Below, piece after piece: positions 53,126-62,683 of a DNA stretch of 64,000 bases. Where the stretch lies: NCBI GenBank assembly GCA_964487915.1, contig CAZASN010000005.1:56210-120209 (forward strand). Reading direction: 5' to 3'. The notes under the pieces were generated by a model. That model made no database searches and was not told the DNA's origin. It saw only the letters and a list, made by a program, of their open reading frames with translations. Numbering within the stretch: position 1 is the first letter of the stretch; each line of letters starts with the position of its first letter. Made by a program: the position numbers and the translations under genes. The stretch is from Proruminimicrobium sp964487915 (GTDB lineage Bacteria > Elusimicrobiota > Endomicrobiia > Endomicrobiales > Endomicrobiaceae).

Positions 53126-54523
53126 ATGAATTTTAAAAAAATAACATATTTCTTATTATCGGTTATTTTAAGTGTTTTTTTAGCTTTATTAATATTTGAA
53201 ATCTTTTCGCAATTAATTCCTGTATTTTCAAAAAATATACCTGAAAACAATAATATTAAATATGTGTATATCTTGGGAGAATCGTCGGCAACCGGAACTC
53301 CATACCGGCAGAAAATATCATTTTCCAAAATTATTCAATATGTTTCCGCAAATAAAATAGATAACAAAAATATTGAAATAATAAACATAGCCGTTCCGAC
53401 CGTCAGAATTGTACACCAATATTACAGATATCTAATACACAGATATTTACATCCTTTTGATAAAGGAATTGTTCTTGTATATGCAGGCACTAATGATACT
53501 TCTTTTTCATTCCCTGAGAAAAAATATTCTTTTTTTTATAATTTTAGTTTAATTCAAATAATAAGCGCATATACCGGCAAAGCTTATGATTTTCAGTATA
53601 TATATGAGTTGATAATAAAATTATCCAAAAAATTCGGAGATGATATATACATATCTACACTAGCTGGAAATTATGCCGGTTTTATGCCTGACAAAGTTGA
53701 AAATTTAAAAGATAATAAGGAACTTACGGCTTATTTAGACAATATAGACAATCTATTTTTTGAAGGCAAGTATGAACCGGCTCTTGAACTTTGTAAAAAA
53801 AATATTGATGATTCCGCCCAACAATATTTTTTTTATAGAATGGGTAAAATATATGAAAATCAATCTAAAATAAAAGAGGCAAACGAGTTTTATGTCAAAG
53901 CTGCAAGCATTCAGAATTGTGATATAATAAGAACAAGACCAACAATATATCAAAACCGTATTATAAAATATTTAGCATTGAAATATAACGTTAAATGTTT
54001 TGATTTATTTGATAAATTGTACAATTCAAATGAAATTATAGGATATAATTTTTTTATAGATAAAATACATCCGACGATAACCGTACATATAATGTTAGCC
54101 GAAGGATTTACGGATTTGCTGTGTGAAAAATATAAAATTACTAAAATAAATGAACAACTTACTGAAACTCAAGTGAAAAAAAAGTTAAATTTTAGCGAAG
54201 ATGATGTATTTAGAGCATATATTCAGGCTTTAAGTGAAATTTTTGTTTGCATATACAGAAACGGGATATTGGATAGATATTCTTTATGTGAAATTGAAAA
54301 ATATATTTTTATTTTAAAAAACTTAAATTTAATTGATATTAAAAAAGAAGAGCAGAATGAAACTCTTGAATTTCTTAGAAAATTATTGGAATACATATCA
54401 AATCCAAAAGACGAATTGAAAGGCGGCATAAAAGAAATATATAATCATAGTTCAAATAAAAATTATTTTTATCCGATTAATGCGGATTTTAAAAAATTAC
54501 TTGAAGATAATAATATAATTTAA
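53126..54523 (+). CDS. SGNH-like hydrolase with TPR insert, membrane-anchored
   Basis: The 465-aa protein starts with one hydrophobic helix (about 6-30). It then shows an SGNH/GDSL pattern: 'YILGESSATGTPY' (probable nucleophile S53), 'IEIINIAVPTVRI', 'VLVYAGTNDTSF' and the late D312-K-I-H315 pair. A TPR-like segment (about 215-260, 'FEGKYEPALELCKKN') is inserted before the D/H pair. SGNH proteins of this kind act as acyl-esterases on polysaccharides outside the cytoplasm. The gene is more AT-rich than purB before it and lacks a clear ribosome site, which could mean a separate origin. Confidence 0.68.
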   Translation: MNFKKITYFLLSVILSVFLALLIFEIFSQLIPVFSKNIPENNNIKYVYILGESSATGTPYRQKISFSKIIQYVSANKIDNKNIEIINIAVPTVRIVHQYYRYLIHRYLHPFDKGIVLVYAGTNDTSFSFPEKKYSFFYNFSLIQIISAYTGKAYDFQYIYELIIKLSKKFGDDIYISTLAGNYAGFMPDKVENLKDNKELTAYLDNIDNLFFEGKYEPALELCKKNIDDSAQQYFFYRMGKIYENQSKIKEANEFYVKAASIQNCDIIRTRPTIYQNRIIKYLALKYNVKCFDLFDKLYNSNEIIGYNFFIDKIHPTITVHIMLAEGFTDLLCEKYKITKINEQLTETQVKKKLNFSEDDVFRAYIQALSEIFVCIYRNGILDRYSLCEIEKYIFILKNLNLIDIKKEEQNETLEFLRKLLEYISNPKDELKGGIKEIYNHSSNKNYFYPINADFKKLLEDNNII

Positions 54524-54565
54524 AATATAAAAAATTATTTTATAAATTTTATATAAGAGGGAAAT

Positions 54566-57500
54566 ATGAAAAAACAATTTAATTACAAACTAACCGATGA
54601 CGGCACTTTCGTTATAGACAATTACAATCTTGCTCCTACTTTTTCAAGTTTTTTCCCCGGTATAGCGGGACTGAAAGGAATTCCCATGTGGGCATTTTAT
54701 GTAAACAGAGGACAGGGAATTTGTTCTTTCGGAATAAAAAATAAAAATTATTCCATAATGGAATTTTATCCTGCCAACGTCTCTTATTCCGTCGTAAACA
54801 CGTTTGGATTCAGAACGTTTTTAAAAATCAAAAAATCAAATAAAACGGTATGTTACGAACCATTTTTAAACAATTCCTCAGATACCGAAAATATTAAACA
54901 AACAATGAAAATTCTTCCTTATGAACTTATTTTGGAAGAAATAAACAAAAATATAGGAATAAAAACAACGGTAAAATATTTTACTCTGCCTAACCAGCCG
55001 GTTGCCGGTCTTATGAGAAGCGTAACGGTGGAAAATATTACAAATTCGGACATATCGGTAGAAATAGCCGACGGTATGCCGAAAATTCTTCCTTACTATA
55101 TGAACACTTACGCCCAGAAATTTATGTCAACTACGATTCAGGCGTGGGCGACGGTTGATAATTTTGAAAAAACGGGAGTTCCTTTTTTCAGGCTTAAAGT
55201 TGAAGTTGAAGACAGACCTGAAGTTGTTGAAATAACAAAAGGAAATTTTTATTTTGCATTTACAAATGAAGCGCAGACTAAAAAAGCGGATATAATAATT
55301 GATCCTGAAATGCTGTTCGGTTCAGATACAAGTTTTGCATATCCTGAAAAACTTTTTAACGAAAACTTTGTTTACCCGAAATCACAGTTTGCAAATAATA
55401 AATATCCGTCAGCTTTCAGTTATGTAAAAAGAAATATAAAAGCAAATAAGGAAATTACGGTTTATTCGATAGCGGGGCACATAGACAGCGTTGAATCGTT
55501 AAATAAATTTATTAAAAAACTCAACGTTTCTTATTTCAACTCAAAACGCGAAGAAAATAAAAATTTAATTGAGTCTATAACAAACAATATGGCGACAAAG
55601 TCGGCTGTTCCGGCATTTGATATGTACTGCAGACAAAATTATCTTGACAACGTAATGCGCGGAGGACTTCCCGTAGAATTTAAATATAAAGATAAATCTT
55701 CGCTCTATTACGTATATTCAAGAAAACACGGAGATTTGGAAAGAGACTATAACGACTTTCAGCTTGCTCCAAGCTATTATTCTCAGGGCAACGGCAATTT
55801 CAGAGACGTAAACCAAAACAGAAGAAGAGATATATTTTTTAATCCGAATCTGAAAGACAGCGCCGTCAAAATTTTTTACAATCTTCTGCAGATTGACGCC
55901 TGCAATCCTCTGGTCGTAAAAGGCGCTTATTATATTATTGATACAAACGGCGGCGTTTTTAAAGAACTCTTGGCAGATTTAACTTCAAAAGAAGATGAAA
56001 AAAAACTCAAGGATTTATTTTCAAAAGGATTTGAACCGGGAGAACTTGCGATGTTTATTGAATCTTCGTCGATAAGACTGAATATAAAACTTGAAGATTT
56101 CGTATCAAAGGCCGTCGCATTATCTCAAACCGTAAACGATGCAAGCCACGGAGAAGGTTTTTGGGTTGACCACTGGACATATAATTTAGACCTTATAGAA
56201 AATTATTTATCGGTTTATCCGGAAAAAATAAACGATTTGCTGTTTAATGACAAAACTTACACATATTTTGACTGCGACCACTATGTGCTGCCGAGATCAA
56301 GAAAGCATGTTTTGACTCAGGAAGGTCTTGTCAGACAGTACGGTTCCGTTGTAAAATCGGAAGAAAAATCAGTTCTTATTAAATCAAGAAAAACAAATCC
56401 GAACGCGCTTAGAACAAAAAACGGCAAAGGCGATATTTATACTTCAAATCTTGCGTCAAAATTCATGACTCTTATGACAGTAAAAATGTCATCTTTGGAT
56501 CCTGACGGGATAGGAATAGAAATGGAATCAGATAAACCGGGCTGGTATGATTCATTAAACGGACTTCCCGGCCTTTTCGGATCGTCAACTCCTGAAGTTT
56601 TTGAACTTAAAAGATTTATGCTTTTTTTCCTTGAAGCGTTAAATAATAATAAAACCGAATTAATTTCAGTTCCTGTAGAACTGGCTTTATTCTTTAAAAA
56701 TTTAGGAAAACTTCTTGATAAAAAAATCTCGTCTTTTGAATTTTGGGATAAATCAAGTTCATTGAGAGAAGAATACAGAAAATCAGTCGTTATGGGAATA
56801 GACGGCAAAGAAGAGCAGATAAAAGCTTCGGAAGTTATTGATTTCATAAAAAAAGCGGTTAATAAAATAAATTCCGGTCTTAAAAAAGCGATTGATCCGA
56901 AATCAGGATTATATTTTACCTATTTCAGATATGAAGCTTTAAAATATAAAAAAACAGATTCAAAAAGCATTAAAGGACTGCCATGCGTTAAAGTTGCCGA
57001 ATTTAAAAGAAGCCCTCTCCCGTTATTTTTGGAATCGGAAGTGCACTACTTCAAAACCGAATCAAATAAAGCAAATGTAAAAAAACATTTTACGGCTCTC
57101 AAAAATACGGGTCTTTACGATAAAGAGCTGAAGATGTACAAAGTATGCGCGTCTTTAAAAACAGAATCAAATGAGATAGGCAGAACCCGCGTATTTTCAC
57201 CGGGCTGGCTTGAAAATGAAGCAGTTTTTATGCATATGGAATATAAATATCTCTTGGAATTGCTTAAATCGGGTCTTTATGAAGAATTTTTCGGTTCTTT
57301 AAAAACTTGTTTCCCTTGTTTTTCAAATCCTGAAATTTACGGCAGAAGCATTCTTGAAAATTCGTCATTCATTTCATCGTCGGCATTTCCTGATAAAAGA
57401 AACTGGGGGCGCGGTTTTGTCGCAAGATTAAGCGGTTCCACGGCTGAATTTATAGATATGTGGCTTACAATGACTCTCGGCACTAAACCGTTTTATACCG

Positions 57501-57781
57501 ATAAAAACGGCACGCTTGTGTTTGAAGTAAAGCCTCTTATAAACAGTGAGTATTTCGACAAAAAAGGCGTATATTGCGCAAAACTGTTTGCGACAACTGA
57601 TATAGTTTATATAAATAAATCACGCAAAAGCACTTATCTGCCTTCGGTAAAGATCAAAGAAATTGAAATAACATGGACTAACGGTTCAAAAGAAACCGTG
57701 TCGGATTCAAAAATTACCGGAGAAAAAGCGGCAAGAATCAGAGACAGACAGGCGTCTGCGGTTAAAATCACGCTTGCTTAA
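54566..57781 (+). CDS. GH94-like glycoside phosphorylase (1,2-beta-oligoglucan phosphorylase type)
   Basis: The 1071-aa protein begins 'FVIDNYNLAPTFSSFFPGIAGLKGIPMWAFYVNRGQGICSFG', a start I associate with large proteins annotated as cellobiose phosphorylase and with 1,2-beta-oligoglucan phosphorylases. The (alpha/alpha)6 core carries 'HGEGFWVDHWTYNLDLIENYL' at about 528-548 and 'GWYDSLNGLPGLFG' near 660, whose Asp would be the general acid. Such enzymes split sugar chains with phosphate in the cytoplasm to give sugar-1-phosphate. No signal peptide is present. AGAGGGA precedes the ATG, and a strong terminator follows. The exact substrate is a guess. Confidence 0.72.
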   Translation: MKKQFNYKLTDDGTFVIDNYNLAPTFSSFFPGIAGLKGIPMWAFYVNRGQGICSFGIKNKNYSIMEFYPANVSYSVVNTFGFRTFLKIKKSNKTVCYEPFLNNSSDTENIKQTMKILPYELILEEINKNIGIKTTVKYFTLPNQPVAGLMRSVTVENITNSDISVEIADGMPKILPYYMNTYAQKFMSTTIQAWATVDNFEKTGVPFFRLKVEVEDRPEVVEITKGNFYFAFTNEAQTKKADIIIDPEMLFGSDTSFAYPEKLFNENFVYPKSQFANNKYPSAFSYVKRNIKANKEITVYSIAGHIDSVESLNKFIKKLNVSYFNSKREENKNLIESITNNMATKSAVPAFDMYCRQNYLDNVMRGGLPVEFKYKDKSSLYYVYSRKHGDLERDYNDFQLAPSYYSQGNGNFRDVNQNRRRDIFFNPNLKDSAVKIFYNLLQIDACNPLVVKGAYYIIDTNGGVFKELLADLTSKEDEKKLKDLFSKGFEPGELAMFIESSSIRLNIKLEDFVSKAVALSQTVNDASHGEGFWVDHWTYNLDLIENYLSVYPEKINDLLFNDKTYTYFDCDHYVLPRSRKHVLTQEGLVRQYGSVVKSEEKSVLIKSRKTNPNALRTKNGKGDIYTSNLASKFMTLMTVKMSSLDPDGIGIEMESDKPGWYDSLNGLPGLFGSSTPEVFELKRFMLFFLEALNNNKTELISVPVELALFFKNLGKLLDKKISSFEFWDKSSSLREEYRKSVVMGIDGKEEQIKASEVIDFIKKAVNKINSGLKKAIDPKSGLYFTYFRYEALKYKKTDSKSIKGLPCVKVAEFKRSPLPLFLESEVHYFKTESNKANVKKHFTALKNTGLYDKELKMYKVCASLKTESNEIGRTRVFSPGWLENEAVFMHMEYKYLLELLKSGLYEEFFGSLKTCFPCFSNPEIYGRSILENSSFISSSAFPDKRNWGRGFVARLSGSTAEFIDMWLTMTLGTKPFYTDKNGTLVFEVKPLINSEYFDKKGVYCAKLFATTDIVYINKSRKSTYLPSVKIKEIEITWTNGSKETVSDSKITGEKAARIRDRQASAVKITLA

Positions 57782-57786
57782 ATAAC

Positions 57787-57824
57787 AAAAAAAGCGCGAA
57801 TATAAAAAGATTCGCGCTTTTTTT
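57787..57824 (+). terminator. Intrinsic terminator after the phosphorylase gene
   Basis: A stem with agcgcgaat/attcgcgct at its core, extended by A/T pairs (57787-57801 and 57810-57824), encloses an 8-base loop and ends in a T run. The symmetry means it could also work on the other strand, where no gene is expected. Confidence 0.9.
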
Positions 57825-57837
57825 ATCGGCATAAAAA

Positions 57838-58578
57838 ATGGAACAATTTTTAAGAACGGAATTACTGCTCGGAAAAGAAAATTTAAATAAATTATTTAAC
57901 GCCAAAGTAACCGTGGTCGGTCTTGGCGCCGTAGGCAGTTTTGCGACCGAAATGCTTGCAAGACTCGGAATCGGGAATATTACTCTTGTTGATTTTGACA
58001 AAGTGCAAATTTCAAATATTAACAGACAGCTTTATGCTCTGCATTCAACCGTAGGCAGAACAAAAGTTTCTCTTGCAAAAGAAAGAGTTTCGGACATAAA
58101 TCCGTTATGTAAAATCAAAACTCTTGAATTATTTGCCAATACGGATACGTTTGAAGAAATATTTAAAGAAAAAACGGATATAGTAATAGATGCGATAGAT
58201 TCTTATAATCCAAAATTAAGGCTTATAGAATACTGCTATAAAAATAAAATAAAAATCGTTTCGTCTATGGGGGCAGCCCTTAAAACAGATCCTTTCTCAG
58301 TAAAATATTCAGATTTATTTGATACCCATCACTGCAAATTGGCCGAAAGGCTGAGGGGGGATTTGAGAAAACTTGGAATAGACAAAGGAATTCCGTGCGT
58401 ATTTTCTGAACAATCTCCGCAGATAAAACCTATACCTCTTTCCGATAATGAAAACAAAAACTACGGAAAAAACGGCGGTCCTAAAATTTTAGGAAGTTAT
58501 CCCGTAATAACTGGAATATTCGGAATTCTTATGGCAAACAAAGCTGTTGAACTCATTTTAAAAGATTCTTATATTTAA
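57838..58578 (+). CDS. tcdA: tRNA threonylcarbamoyladenosine dehydratase (TcdA/CsdL)
   Basis: TcdA cyclises the t6A base of tRNA (position 37) to ct6A with ATP. The 246-aa protein is an E1-like adenylating enzyme with nucleotide motif G28-L-G-A-V-G33, 'LVDFDKVQISNINRQLYAL' with the arginine finger, 'DAIDSYNPKLRLIEYC', and the catalytic-cysteine-containing 'GIPCVFSEQSPQ' segment, all as in TcdA rather than MoeB/ThiF. It lacks the CxxC zinc pairs of MoeB. No sulfur-carrier gene is nearby. It converges on the GGDEF genes. Confidence 0.88.
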   Translation: MEQFLRTELLLGKENLNKLFNAKVTVVGLGAVGSFATEMLARLGIGNITLVDFDKVQISNINRQLYALHSTVGRTKVSLAKERVSDINPLCKIKTLELFANTDTFEEIFKEKTDIVIDAIDSYNPKLRLIEYCYKNKIKIVSSMGAALKTDPFSVKYSDLFDTHHCKLAERLRGDLRKLGIDKGIPCVFSEQSPQIKPIPLSDNENKNYGKNGGPKILGSYPVITGIFGILMANKAVELILKDSYI

Positions 58579-58580
58579 AC

Positions 58581-59906
58581 TTACATCATTACAACTTTAT
58601 TGCGTCCTTCTTTTTTAGCCTGATACAAAGCGTTATCCGCAATTGAAATTAAATTATCTTCATTAAGATTTTCGATATACTTTGTTATTCCTATGCTTAT
58701 CGTGGTAGTAAAAGTTTCATTATTCTCGGTAAATTTTTGTTTTTCTATGTTTTTTCTGATATTTTCGGCTATTTCCGAAACTTGTTTTTTTGCAACCATC
58801 GGAAGAAGTATTATAAATTCTTCTCCGCCGTACCTGCCTATTATGTCGCCCGGTCTTACGGAATCCGACAGTATTTTTGCTATCACCGACAAAACCTTGT
58901 CGCCTGCCAAATGCCCGTACGTATCGTTCACTTTCTTAAAAAAATCTATATCAAGCATCATTATATAAAAATCGGTTTTATATCTTTTCGCTACCTGAAT
59001 TTCGGTATGAAGCCTTTCCATGAAATAACGTCTTAAATATAAGCCGGTCAAACCGTCTACTCTGGCTCTGTCGTTAAGCTGACTGAATAGTAAAACTCTT
59101 TTTGCGCTTAAAGTTAAATGCGGTAAAAATATTTTACCTTCATCTATATAAATTTGTATAAAATTGTCTTCAACAACCAAAAATATAGAACATACAAAAT
59201 CATTATTTAATCTGATAGTCCACGCTACTACTGTTTGATTTGCGACAGGATATAAAAAATCAACGCGCTGGGAACCTGTCAGTTTTTCAATCTGGTTTAT
59301 ATTATTATTTATAGCGTTCTTAAAATTTGCGGTTAATTCGGATTTTGAACAGGAATTCAGGTTTAATACGGTGTTTTGTTTTACGGCAATCGCAACTGCC
59401 GATATACCAGGTTTTGAAGACAATGCCTCTGTCAACATTTTAGTTGTGTCTTCAACCGTAATTTTTGTAGTTAAATCCTTGGATATAACGTATAACTGCA
59501 TTATGTTTTCCAATTTTTTTTCAAGAATTCTGCGTCTCAACAGCGTCAGTTCATGTGTTTTTTGCAGTTGTTCTTTATTTTTTCTCAACAATTCATTGTT
59601 TTTTTGAATTTCAATATCTTCAGTCGCTCCCGGGTTTAAAAAATAATTTACACATAAAATTAGAATAAAACTCATGGAAAACATAAGCAGCGTCAGGTAA
59701 GAATATCCAAAAGTCAAAATTGAAGTTATGTTTATTATAAGCCAGAAAAAAAGCAAACACCATTTACATTCTCTTGCAAAAAATACCGCAATAGGAGCCA
59801 AAAAAAGCAACAAAACATATTTTGTCTGATCAAGAGATACATTGAAATAAGCTATAAAAAAGCATAATGAGATAAAGATATTCTTTATAATATATTTTAA
59901 TTTCAT
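58581..59906 (-). CDS. Membrane diguanylate cyclase (GGDEF)
   Basis: The 441-aa product has about four transmembrane helices in the first 95 residues, a coiled coil (about 98-135), a GAF-like middle and a C-terminal GGDEF domain. The active site reads RYGGEEF at about 357-363. An RPGD inhibitory site lies five residues before it, so c-di-GMP feedback is expected. It makes c-di-GMP from GTP in response to an unknown signal. It overlaps the upstream cyclase gene by 4 bases, so the two are made together. Confidence 0.93.
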   Translation of the reverse strand: MKLKYIIKNIFISLCFFIAYFNVSLDQTKYVLLLFLAPIAVFFARECKWCLLFFWLIINITSILTFGYSYLTLLMFSMSFILILCVNYFLNPGATEDIEIQKNNELLRKNKEQLQKTHELTLLRRRILEKKLENIMQLYVISKDLTTKITVEDTTKMLTEALSSKPGISAVAIAVKQNTVLNLNSCSKSELTANFKNAINNNINQIEKLTGSQRVDFLYPVANQTVVAWTIRLNNDFVCSIFLVVEDNFIQIYIDEGKIFLPHLTLSAKRVLLFSQLNDRARVDGLTGLYLRRYFMERLHTEIQVAKRYKTDFYIMMLDIDFFKKVNDTYGHLAGDKVLSVIAKILSDSVRPGDIIGRYGGEEFIILLPMVAKKQVSEIAENIRKNIEKQKFTENNETFTTTISIGITKYIENLNEDNLISIADNALYQAKKEGRNKVVMM

Positions 59907-61279
59907 ATCGTCTCGTAAATACAGGTTTTATTTCTGCCTGTTTTTTTTGCCTTATACAATGCGCTGTCTGCTTTATTTATAATATCCTCAACGCTGGTTT
60001 CATTTTTAAGGTCAACCAAACCTATGCTTATTGTTTTTTTTATCTGTATGGGATTAAAACTTTCAACCGGCAAAAAGAATTTTTCTTTTTCAATAAACTT
60101 TCTTAATTCTTCCAATTTCTGAAAAGCCTCTTTCATTTGAATATGAGATAAAAGAACGACAAATTCTTCGCCTCCGTATCTTGACAAAATATCTATTTCT
60201 CTGAATCTTTTTCTTAAAATATCGGCAATTTGTCTGAGCAAAACATCGCCTGCTTTGTGTCCGTGCATATCATTTACTTCTTTAAAATGGTCAATATCAA
60301 TCATTGCAATAATTAACGACAATTTATTTACTCTTGCGCGTTCAATTTCTTCCTTTAAACGTTCAAAAAAATATGTTTTTGTAAAAAGCCCCGTCAGACT
60401 GTCTGTAATTGCAAGAGCCGCCACTTTTTCTATAAGTATTGTGTTGTTCAAAATTGTTCCTAAAATATTTGTAAGAACTGACAAAAGTCTTAAGTCCGAA
60501 TCCGTAAATTTTTCATTTTCTTTAATTGAAACACCTTTTATAACTCCCCAAAAACGCCCGTCAACTTCTATAGGAATAGCGACTATTGAGCTAAATTTTT
60601 TGTAATTATTCGGTGAAAATCTTTTATCATTTTCGGTATCGGTTATAAGAAGCGGTCTGTTGTTGGCTTTAACGTATTTGGCAAAAATATCTCTGTGCGA
60701 ATATCTTTTTATTTTCCACTTTCCTTTCCCTATAAATCTTATTGTAAGTTCTGAAGCCAGCTTCAATAATTCTTTTTCGCTTAAAGTTTGTTCAAGCGAC
60801 GCTATTATTGTTTCAAATGTTTGGAATATTTCCATTCTTTGCGTAAAATCTGCAGATTTCTTCTCATCTTCATCTATTGCGGATTGCAAAAGCGATATAT
60901 CCCTGTTTAGTACTTCGTTATCTACACGCGACTGTTTTTTTGAAGTGATATATCTGTTTCTGTGGTATTCAACTGTAAAAAAAACAAGTATAATCCAGAT
61001 AATCTCGCATATCAGCAAAATCTGCATATAAAGCGTATCTGCAAAAAAGATACTGAACATCGCCGCAGAAACTGCGAAAGAAAGCAAAACGCCGCCGAAA
61101 ATATAACCGGATATAAAATAGATTATAAAAAACAAAATCAATACGGACGGGAACATTATGACCGGTGATTTAAAAAGATAAATAAGCCATGCTATAAAAC
61201 AAATACCGACTAAAAGAGGAACCAGTATTGTTTTAAATATGTCTTCAAGATTTTGTTTCTGTTCTATTACTGTCATCAT
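59903..61279 (-). CDS. Membrane diguanylate cyclase (GAF-GGDEF)
   Basis: The 458-aa protein has four to five N-terminal transmembrane helices (to about 105), a coiled coil, a GAF domain (about 160-285, 'SIVAIPIEVDGRFWGVIKGVS') and a GGDEF domain. The active site is SRYGGEEF near 366-373, and an REID inhibitory site precedes it. It should make c-di-GMP. Its start overlaps the secreted protein gene by about 35 bases, and its stop overlaps the second cyclase. Two paralogous cyclases in one operon may give hetero-oligomers or separate inputs. Confidence 0.93.
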   Translation of the reverse strand: MMTVIEQKQNLEDIFKTILVPLLVGICFIAWLIYLFKSPVIMFPSVLILFFIIYFISGYIFGGVLLSFAVSAAMFSIFFADTLYMQILLICEIIWIILVFFTVEYHRNRYITSKKQSRVDNEVLNRDISLLQSAIDEDEKKSADFTQRMEIFQTFETIIASLEQTLSEKELLKLASELTIRFIGKGKWKIKRYSHRDIFAKYVKANNRPLLITDTENDKRFSPNNYKKFSSIVAIPIEVDGRFWGVIKGVSIKENEKFTDSDLRLLSVLTNILGTILNNTILIEKVAALAITDSLTGLFTKTYFFERLKEEIERARVNKLSLIIAMIDIDHFKEVNDMHGHKAGDVLLRQIADILRKRFREIDILSRYGGEEFVVLLSHIQMKEAFQKLEELRKFIEKEKFFLPVESFNPIQIKKTISIGLVDLKNETSVEDIINKADSALYKAKKTGRNKTCIYETI

Positions 61280-61841
61280 TTTTTATAATCTCAATTTTAT
61301 ATCTGCTAAGAATTTCGTTTTCTATCCGTCCTTTTAAATTAGAGTCTTTAACGGAAAAAAACGATATGTATGTTTTAGATTGGGCGTCTTGCTTTCCTGG
61401 CCACAAAATTTTCATTTTATTTTTATCTTTTACTATAAAGCATTCTATTTCTATAAGATCGTTAAACGTAACAAAAGTAGAAGCATAAATACCGGATTCC
61501 CCGTTAACATTCGGTCTTATTCTTGAAATTTTATATTTTACGGTATCGGGAGGAGTTCCGTTAATTGTATTGGATTTTATTGAATTTAAAACATAAGCTT
61601 TAAATTTTATATCAACAAAAGAAAAATACGGATAGTTGATATTGTTTTTTACGTAATATGGAATTAATACTTTCATATTTTTTAATTTTAAGCCTTCTAA
61701 CTGCAACGTCTGGTTAAGCTCAATTTGTATATTTTCAGGATTCGTTCTGTCAATAAACGAAACCGTAAGCTCTTCGCAGAAAACAGATTTAAAACACAAA
61801 AAAATAAATAAAAATACAAAAAAAAATTTAAACAGCTTCAT
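61245..61841 (-). CDS. Secreted protein of unknown function
   Basis: The 198-aa product starts with a signal peptide (about 1-22, FKSVFCEE). It then has a predicted beta-rich region ('LTVSFIDRTNPENIQIELNQTLQLEGLKLKNMKVLIPYY') and the end 'LKGRIENEILSRYKIEIIKND'. Charged and aromatic residues alternate as in small periplasmic beta-sandwich proteins. I recognise no family. The gene overlaps the following cyclase gene by 35 bases, so it may be a sensor or periplasmic partner of that cyclase; this is inference. It is read towards the cyclases and lies about 90 bases after the prepilin-like gene. Confidence 0.65.
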   Translation of the reverse strand: MKLFKFFFVFLFIFLCFKSVFCEELTVSFIDRTNPENIQIELNQTLQLEGLKLKNMKVLIPYYVKNNINYPYFSFVDIKFKAYVLNSIKSNTINGTPPDTVKYKISRIRPNVNGESGIYASTFVTFNDLIEIECFIVKDKNKMKILWPGKQDAQSKTYISFFSVKDSNLKGRIENEILSRYKIEIIKNDDSNRTETKS

Positions 61842-61884
61842 AATATCGGTGATTTTACCACATATACTAAATACAATGCAAATA

Positions 61885-61922
61885 ATAAAAAAATACTCTC
61901 TTAAAATAAGTAAAAGAGTATT
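61885..61922 (-). terminator. Terminator of the first prepilin-like gene
   Basis: On the minus strand the hairpin aatactct...agagtatt (8 bp) is followed by a T run (As at 61887-61893 on the plus strand). It lies 12 bases after the stop codon. Confidence 0.65.
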
Positions 61923-61933
61923 GGAAATATGGG

Positions 61934-62509
61934 TTATCCATTATTGCTATTCCCGTTCCCAGTACCCTGTCCCTGACTTTTATCGTCATTCGGATTATCG
62001 GTTTTATCATTATTTCCGTTGCCGCCGTTATCTTTTCCGTTATTCATTGCTATTCTCATAGCTTTAGCTAAATCAGTTGCATCCTGTCCTTTTAAAATTC
62101 CTGTGGATGAACCCAAAGAATAACGTCCCAAAGACATTGTAATATTTTGCCCTTTATATATTCCGTTTACAATGACAAGCACAAATTCATTGCCTTGGGC
62201 ATCTACGCTTAACATTGCTTGAAATGTCTGAAAATATTTTGAAATATTCAAATCAACGCCAAGCTCGTCTGATTTATCCGTTTTTTGCGATATACCTAAA
62301 AAAGAACCGTTTTCTATGTGGTGAGTCACTTCATTTTTAACAATAAAACTTAATAAAGATGCGCCCTCTGCTTCAATTGCTTTTAATGAAAGTGAAGAAT
62401 AAGCTGAAACGGAAATAGTTGACAAAATACCAACGATAACAATTACAATCACAAGTTCAACCAATGTGAATGCTTTTTTGTCGGCGGGTATATGCCAAAT
62501 TCTTTCCAT
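61934..62509 (-). CDS. Type IV prepilin-like protein with Gly/Asn-rich tail
   Basis: The 191-aa protein has a class III signal: a short basic leader, then KAFTLVELVIVIVIVGILSTISVSAYSSL, with cleavage expected before the aromatic residue and Glu at +5. The hydrophobic N-terminal helix is followed by a globular part close to that of the neighbouring prepilin. The tail is low-complexity (NNGKDNGGNGNNDKTDNPNDDKS..., ending GNGNSNNG). Such proteins are assembled into pili or pseudopili after prepilin peptidase cleavage. I chose ATG 62509, which has a strong AGGAGG site; the open frame upstream overlaps the promoter. Confidence 0.85.
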   Translation of the reverse strand: MERIWHIPADKKAFTLVELVIVIVIVGILSTISVSAYSSLSLKAIEAEGASLLSFIVKNEVTHHIENGSFLGISQKTDKSDELGVDLNISKYFQTFQAMLSVDAQGNEFVLVIVNGIYKGQNITMSLGRYSLGSSTGILKGQDATDLAKAMRIAMNNGKDNGGNGNNDKTDNPNDDKSQGQGTGNGNSNNG

Positions 62510-62528
62510 AACACCCTCCTTCCGTTTT

Positions 62529-62558
62529 ATAGTATAGTACATATTTGTTTTTTTTCAA
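62529..62558 (-). promoter_or_regulatory. Promoter of the first prepilin-like gene
   Basis: On the minus strand TTGAAA (62553-62558) and TACTAT (62529-62534) are 18 bases apart. The same boxes, spacing and much of the spacer recur upstream of the second prepilin-like gene. Confidence 0.5.
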
Positions 62559-62613
62559 TGATTTTTTGAATTTATCTTTGATAAATAATTCAGAAGAATA
62601 TTTTTTTATTCAT

Positions 62614-62647
62614 AAAAAAACACTTCCCGAATTATAATGGGGAAAGT
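62614..62647 (-). terminator. Terminator of the second prepilin-like gene
   Basis: On the minus strand actttccc pairs with gggaagt (one bulged T) around a 10-base loop, followed by seven Ts (As at 62614-62620 on the plus strand). It lies 36 bases after the stop codon. Confidence 0.65.
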
Positions 62648-62683
62648 ATAATAAAAACTAAATTTTAAATTTCCATTTTTGTT

